A stretch of 64,000 nucleotides of DNA, from assembly GCA_014529385.2 (NCBI GenBank), contig CM043958.1, positions 127,118,817 to 127,182,816 on the forward strand, read 5' to 3'. The notes below the pieces were generated by a model. It had not been told where the DNA came from. It saw only the letters and a program-made list of their open reading frames with translations, and searched no databases. The DNA is from Adiantum capillus-veneris. Taxonomy: Eukaryota; Streptophyta; Polypodiopsida; Polypodiales; Pteridaceae. Positions 63,770 through 64,000 of this stretch are shown here, piece after piece (position 1 is the first letter of the stretch; the number at the start of each line of letters is the position of its first letter). Made by a program: the position numbers and the translations under genes.

Positions 63770-63923
63770 TGCTTAGATTCTCTTCTCTATTTCTTTTTCA
63801 AAATGTATACGACATACTTGCTATTGAAGTGCTTTGATAGCCTTTTGGTCATGTGTATGTTTACATTCAACATTGAGTAAAATGTCTTTGATTTGAAGAT
63901 TCTCTTTCCTTTGCTCTTTAGAC
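63379..63923 (+). repeat. Direct repeat R, copy 2
   Basis: Second copy of the repeat at 61565-62050, with a longer GA tract (about 63722-63767). Similarity fades after TTTAGACTT near 63923. The last 77 bases of the window show nothing else. Confidence 0.8.
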
Positions 63924-64000
63924 TTAATAATTTCCCTTTCCAATTCACCCCCAGACGGATTATGTCAGATTGCTTGACAAAACTTTGGGCTTCCATCATC

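Overview
The window looks like repeat-dense nuclear DNA of a land plant. The evidence is Ty1/copia elements primed by initiator-tRNA-type sites (TGGTATCAGAGC and close variants), a Ty3/gypsy chromovirus with a C-terminal chromodomain, and large gypsy elements with a TGGCGCCGCTGTCGGGGA primer site of the Athila/Tat kind. No host gene, tRNA or rRNA could be supported. A large-genome plant is likely; a fern, other seedless plant or gymnosperm would fit, but the species cannot be read from this sequence.

Almost everything is a nest of LTR retrotransposons, for which I use letters. G (1-4583, minus) is a copia element cut by the window edge. E (4954-59837, plus) is a gag-only element with GA-rich LTRs of about 1.9-2.3 kb; without its insertions it is about 5.6 kb. 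Three elements sit inside E: D (7258-26666, plus) in its gag, F (27531-34964, minus) near the end of its internal region, and A (35348-57814, plus) in its 3' LTR. B (38386-57427, minus, 19 kb) sits inside A. D is itself broken by copia H (9596-11880, minus) and chromovirus C (14257-22933, plus). Target-site duplications support A (TATTG), B (GCAGG), D (GTATG/ATATG) and F (CCGG). The insertion order is E first, then D, F and A, then H and C within D, and B last; the two B LTRs differ by only about two substitutions.

B and D are sister members of one large gypsy family and are the most interesting content. They share a primer site, a promoter core, gag with two zinc knuckles, and a protease. 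Downstream of pol both carry a long accessory ORF, about 1,085 codons in B with one TAG, containing a basic linker, a coiled coil and a conserved C-terminal domain I do not recognise. B also has a second retropepsin-like domain after the integrase, a W-x-P-K repeat tail and a duplicated integrase zinc-binding domain. Non-coding stretches of both hold perfect CG-centred palindromes of 20-26 bp spaced about 285 bp apart, but the palindrome sequence differs between B and D.

A is a copia deletion derivative in which gag-protease is joined to the tail of the reverse transcriptase. F is a nearly complete gypsy element of an unusual lineage, with a DHGS protease and a reverse transcriptase that recalls fungal gypsy elements. 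From 59838 to 64000 I see GA-rich sequence, a 0.5-kb direct repeat, a minisatellite and a hairpin, with no recognisable gene.
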